Below, one piece after another: positions 33,250-36,207 of a stretch of 36,207 bases of DNA. Positions within the stretch are counted from its first letter, which is position 1; every line of letters begins with the position of its first letter. Source of the DNA: Bacteroidales bacterium (GTDB lineage: Bacteria > Bacteroidota > Bacteroidia > Bacteroidales > FEN-979); NCBI GenBank assembly GCA_014860625.1, contig JACZJJ010000040.1, positions 1 to 36,207 on the forward strand, read 5' to 3'. A model generated the notes under the pieces. The model worked only from the letters and a program-made list of their open reading frames with translations, was not told the DNA's origin and ran no database searches. The position numbers were made by a program, and so were the translations under genes.

Positions 33250-34884
33250 ATGAAGGTCTATCATAGTTCCAGATTTATTCCCATTGTCGGACTGATCATC
33301 CTGTTATTAAATCCGGCATATGGACAAACCCCAGCTTGTTCATTGTTAATCCCTGCCTCTGAAGGAAACATTGACGGACGTTCCAATGCCTCCGGCATTC
33401 AACCCGGAGATACCATTTGTCTGTTACCGGGACAAAAATCCTATTTATGGATTACCCATCTCCATGGCAGTCCGGAAGCCCCTGTTGTGATCATCAACAC
33501 CATCGGCTTTGTTTCCATCACCCAGTTCTACTATGGCATAAAGATAGACTCGTGTTCCTATATAAAACTCTCCGGGAAAGGTGTTGGCACATTCCCTTAC
33601 GGCATCAATGTTCACAACGTCGACGGAGCGGGGATGAGTATTGAGGGATTGAGTACAGATATTGAGGTGGAAGGAATCGAGATCTCATCTACGCTGTATC
33701 CCGGAATCTTTTGTAAAAGTGATCCGGATTGTGAGTTTACTTCCACAAGAGATAAATATACTATGCGGAATGTCTCCCTTCATAATAATTATATCCACGA
33801 CACCGGAATGGAGGGTTTCTATATTGGGAGTTCCTTTTATGAAGGCAAAGAAATAAATTGTGACGGAAAGGATACACTGCTCCTTCCCCACCTGATCCGG
33901 GGGCTGAATGTATACAACAACCGCTTTGCACGAACCGGGTGGGACGGACTCCAGGTCTCTTCGGCCGATTCGGCCTGCGCGATATATGGGAACCATATTT
34001 CGTACGACAGCGAATCTGCCGAGTTAAATCAGATGAGTGGCATCATCATGGGGGAAGGGAGCGTATGCGATTGTTACAACAATGAGATCGTTGACGGCAA
34101 GGGTAACGGAATACAGGTCCTTGGACTGGGTGGCAACAACGTATATAACAACCTGATTTATAATGCCGGCAGAACATATCTGCAGGAATACCCGTACATG
34201 AACGGAATCTATGTGGGGAATCAAAACACGACCCCGGGCGCTGGTTTCCTAATAGCCTATAATACAATTGTCTCTCCCAGAGATCACGGTATCGACTTCC
34301 GAAGTATGACTACCTCGGGGAATCAATTTGTCAATAACATCGTGATGAATTATGGAAGAGGGGTATCCATCGGAAACAACATCTCCCTGATAAATAATTA
34401 TACTTTGCCTACTCTTGACCAAACTCAGTTTGTGAACTTTACCGAAGGAAACTTTGACCTTAAACCCACCGCTGTTGCTGTAAATACAGCGGTATCAGTA
34501 CCCCAGCTGAACCTGGTTTATGATATCCTGGATCGGAACAGGCCATTTGCCCTGCTGAATGATATCGGGGCATATGAATGTCATGATCCATCTCTTCTGG
34601 CTATTCCTGAATTCATCGTCGACCCGGCAATCAGTTTTGCTATTGAGCGTGACTACAGAACGGATATTCTAATAATCAGATTTACGGTTTCAAGTCGTGA
34701 ATTTGTTCAGATCGGGCTTTACGATATGACCGGACATCTCTGCGAACGTGTGGTCGAAGACCGATTCAATCCGGGCGAATACCAACAGATGGTTGATATT
34801 GGGCATCTTGCGGAAGGAATATATATCTTCAGGATGGTTGCCGGAAATAAATACATCTCGAGAAAAGTCTCCCTGTCACAGTAG
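33250..34884 (+). CDS. Secreted right-handed beta-helix protein with type IX secretion sorting domain
   Basis: The 544-residue product has a signal peptide (residues 1-26, ending LLNPAYGQ), a long right-handed parallel beta-helix core (repeats with IHDTG, VYNNRFA, IYGNHI, CYNNEI and VYNNLIYNAGR spaced 20-30 residues, ~80-430), then a C-terminal domain of ~80 residues with the type IX secretion pattern: LYDMTGHLCE, a Gly turn, LAEGIYIFRM and KYISRKVS. That domain should take it across the outer membrane. Beta-helix proteins at glycan loci may be lyases, epimerases or glycan-binding proteins; no catalytic residue set is recognised. The start is ATG 33250; a longer frame to 32974 overlaps the GT2 gene. 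It ends the polysaccharide run. Confidence 0.88.
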   Translation: MKVYHSSRFIPIVGLIILLLNPAYGQTPACSLLIPASEGNIDGRSNASGIQPGDTICLLPGQKSYLWITHLHGSPEAPVVIINTIGFVSITQFYYGIKIDSCSYIKLSGKGVGTFPYGINVHNVDGAGMSIEGLSTDIEVEGIEISSTLYPGIFCKSDPDCEFTSTRDKYTMRNVSLHNNYIHDTGMEGFYIGSSFYEGKEINCDGKDTLLLPHLIRGLNVYNNRFARTGWDGLQVSSADSACAIYGNHISYDSESAELNQMSGIIMGEGSVCDCYNNEIVDGKGNGIQVLGLGGNNVYNNLIYNAGRTYLQEYPYMNGIYVGNQNTTPGAGFLIAYNTIVSPRDHGIDFRSMTTSGNQFVNNIVMNYGRGVSIGNNISLINNYTLPTLDQTQFVNFTEGNFDLKPTAVAVNTAVSVPQLNLVYDILDRNRPFALLNDIGAYECHDPSLLAIPEFIVDPAISFAIERDYRTDILIIRFTVSSREFVQIGLYDMTGHLCERVVEDRFNPGEYQQMVDIGHLAEGIYIFRMVAGNKYISRKVSLSQ

Positions 34885-34938
34885 CGATTTGTAAACATAT
34901 CGTTACCTTTACCTTGAAATAAATTAACCTCATCGTCT

Positions 34939-35748
34939 ATGAAGATCCCCGGCAAAAAATTAATCCCTTTCTGGCTTGGTAAAAAGCTCAGAGGAGGCTG
35001 GCAAAAGTATTTATCGATAAAATACAGGGGGTCAGATTATTATTGCCCCTATTGCGGATATTCCTTCGCAAAGTTCCTTCCCGGGGGGATTGACGTTCCG
35101 GTGTTAAAAGACAAAGAGGTGATTGGAGGCGGATTTAGGGTAAACATGCTCTGTCCACGCTGCTTCTCTGTTGACCGCGACCGGTTGATATATCTTTTCA
35201 TGGAAGAGCAGACAAATCTATTCTCCGCTCCGCTGAAAGTACTGCATATTGCTCCGGAAGGATGCATCCGTGCATTGTTAATGTCTCTGCCTAACATTGA
35301 ATATCGTTCCGGTGTCAAATATTATGAGGGGTATTATTATGACAGAAGTGTCAACCTGATGGATGTTACTTCCCTTCCTTTTGATGATGCATCGTTTGAC
35401 GTAATAATTTGCAACCATGTTCTGGAACATATTGATGATGACCGGAAAGCTATGTTGGAGATACACCGGATCCTGAAACCTGGTGCCTGGGCCATTCTCC
35501 AGGTTCCGATTTCCCTGAAACTTGAAGAGACCTATTACGACCCATCCATTAAAACACCTGAAGAGCGGGAGAAAGCGTTCGGCCAATTCGACCATGTCCG
35601 AATTTACGGACTGGACTATGGAAAACTCCTGGAGAGACAAGGCTTCACCGTCAGGCGCTACTCTCCTTATGATGACGATCACAATCGCGATGAACTAAAA
35701 AAATACGCTTTGAACCACAAGGAGTTACTTTACGTCGCATACAAATAA
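34939..35748 (+). CDS. Zinc-ribbon class I SAM-dependent methyltransferase
   Basis: The 269-residue protein starts with an N-terminal Cys4 zinc ribbon (C36, C39 in CPYC; C72, C75 in CPRC), followed by a class I methyltransferase domain: a motif-I-like VLHIAPEGCIRA in place of the usual GxGxG, then DVTSLPFDDASFDVIICNHVLEHI (motifs II-III) and RILKPGAWAIL (post-motif). It would use S-adenosylmethionine; the substrate may be a sugar, since such genes are common at the edges of polysaccharide loci, but it could also be unrelated. It begins 54 bases after the beta-helix gene and ends 7 bases before a histidine-kinase-like gene, which may be cotranscribed. Family is confident, target unknown. Confidence 0.85.
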   Translation: MKIPGKKLIPFWLGKKLRGGWQKYLSIKYRGSDYYCPYCGYSFAKFLPGGIDVPVLKDKEVIGGGFRVNMLCPRCFSVDRDRLIYLFMEEQTNLFSAPLKVLHIAPEGCIRALLMSLPNIEYRSGVKYYEGYYYDRSVNLMDVTSLPFDDASFDVIICNHVLEHIDDDRKAMLEIHRILKPGAWAILQVPISLKLEETYYDPSIKTPEEREKAFGQFDHVRIYGLDYGKLLERQGFTVRRYSPYDDDHNRDELKKYALNHKELLYVAYK

Positions 35749-35755
35749 TTTCGAA

Positions 35756-36207
35756 ATGAATCCTGCTTTAACGCTAATTATACTATCAATTCTTACCATA
35801 CTGCTGATTGGTTCGCTTGTAATCCTGTACCTGAAACTAAAACAGGAACGGAACCACATCCGGCAGCTTGCAGAAAAGGAAGAAAATCTTCAACGCATCA
35901 TTAAAGAGAGAGATTCTCTTGAGGAGCAGATCACTGCATTGGAATCAAGGGATGAAGGTGAAGGAGAAATCGACCGCCTGAAAACCGGGATTGAACTTAC
36001 CCTGAAAAAAGCATTGAAGAGAGCAGAAGAGGAGAACTTCCAGAAAAACACATTCCTGTCAAACCTGAGTTCAGAGATCCGAACTCCATTGAACAACATC
36101 ATCGGCTTTGCCAGTTTGCTGGAAACAGAGACATCCCTGATTGAAAACAAAGAGCTGTTTGAGTATGCACGGGGAATCTCAGAGAGTGGTGACCGCCTGA
36201 TCAGTCT
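35756..36207 (+). CDS. Membrane histidine-kinase-like protein lacking the phospho-acceptor His (3' partial)
   Basis: The frame runs off the right edge after 150 codons. Residues ~4-23 are a single membrane helix, residues ~25-95 a charged coiled coil rich in Glu, Lys and Arg, and from ~100 a HisKA-type dimerisation helix: FLSNLSSEIRTPLNNIIGFASLL. In ordinary kinases this reads FLxNMSHEIRTPLN; here the His position is Ser (S106, codon TCA at 36071-36073). Without the phospho-acceptor histidine it should not autophosphorylate in the usual way. The rest (ATPase and any receiver) lies outside the window. It starts 7 bases after the methyltransferase stop. It is either a pseudokinase or a regulator that works by dimerisation. 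Confidence 0.8.
   Translation, partial: MNPALTLIILSILTILLIGSLVILYLKLKQERNHIRQLAEKEENLQRIIKERDSLEEQITALESRDEGEGEIDRLKTGIELTLKKALKRAEEENFQKNTFLSNLSSEIRTPLNNIIGFASLLETETSLIENKELFEYARGISESGDRLIS

Overview
The window looks like the chromosome of a Bacteroidota bacterium, probably Bacteroidales or a close relative. Four things point there: a C-terminal type IX secretion sorting domain on the protein at 33250-34884, a rhomboid protease carrying the C-terminal tail typical of Bacteroidota, several TAnnTTTG promoter -7 elements of the Bacteroidota sigma factor, and genes that mostly lack Shine-Dalgarno sequences. No rRNA, tRNA, CRISPR array, insertion sequence or phage gene was seen. These assignments rest on reading motifs in the sequence; no database search was run.

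Region 1 (1-7635) is a housekeeping block: the end of a DUF6580-like membrane protein, a weak small reverse-strand ORF, mutL, two tandem rhomboid proteases, a membrane-anchored endonuclease/exonuclease/phosphatase-family protein and uvrB. From mutL to uvrB the genes are closely packed on the + strand.

Region 2 (7746-34884, perhaps to 35748) is a large extracellular polysaccharide locus. It opens with a stand-alone response regulator translationally coupled to an initiating sugar transferase that carries its own catalytically dead receiver domain. Next come a half-size TolC-like protein, a Wzz/GumC-type co-polymerase with a LysM domain and a degenerate tyrosine-kinase domain, a Wzx flippase and a Wzy-like polymerase/ligase. 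A compact carbamoylation module follows: a NodU/CmcH-type carbamoyltransferase, a membrane SGNH hydrolase, a 49-residue DUF5989-like protein and an SxtJ-like membrane protein. Two reverse-strand genes (PIG-L deacetylase and WbqC-like) form an inverted island. The locus then continues on the + strand with GT2 enzymes (three of them tandem paralogues), a processive-type GT2, a GT4, a fused double glycosyltransferase, an asparagine-synthetase-like amidotransferase lacking its glutaminase cysteine, a left-handed beta-helix acyltransferase, another membrane GT2 and a secreted right-handed beta-helix protein.

Together these genes would prime a lipid-linked sugar, extend it with at least eight glycosyltransferase units, decorate it (carbamoyl, acyl, amide, deacetylation and perhaps methyl), flip it, polymerise it and export it. 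No nucleotide-sugar biosynthesis gene and no Wza/SLBB export protein lies in the window, so those must come from elsewhere.

Region 3 (34939-36207) holds a zinc-ribbon methyltransferase and the start of a membrane histidine-kinase-like protein whose phospho-acceptor histidine is replaced by serine.

A recurring theme is signalling domains that have lost catalytic residues: the receiver on the sugar transferase, the BY-kinase domain on the co-polymerase and the HisKA domain at the right edge.
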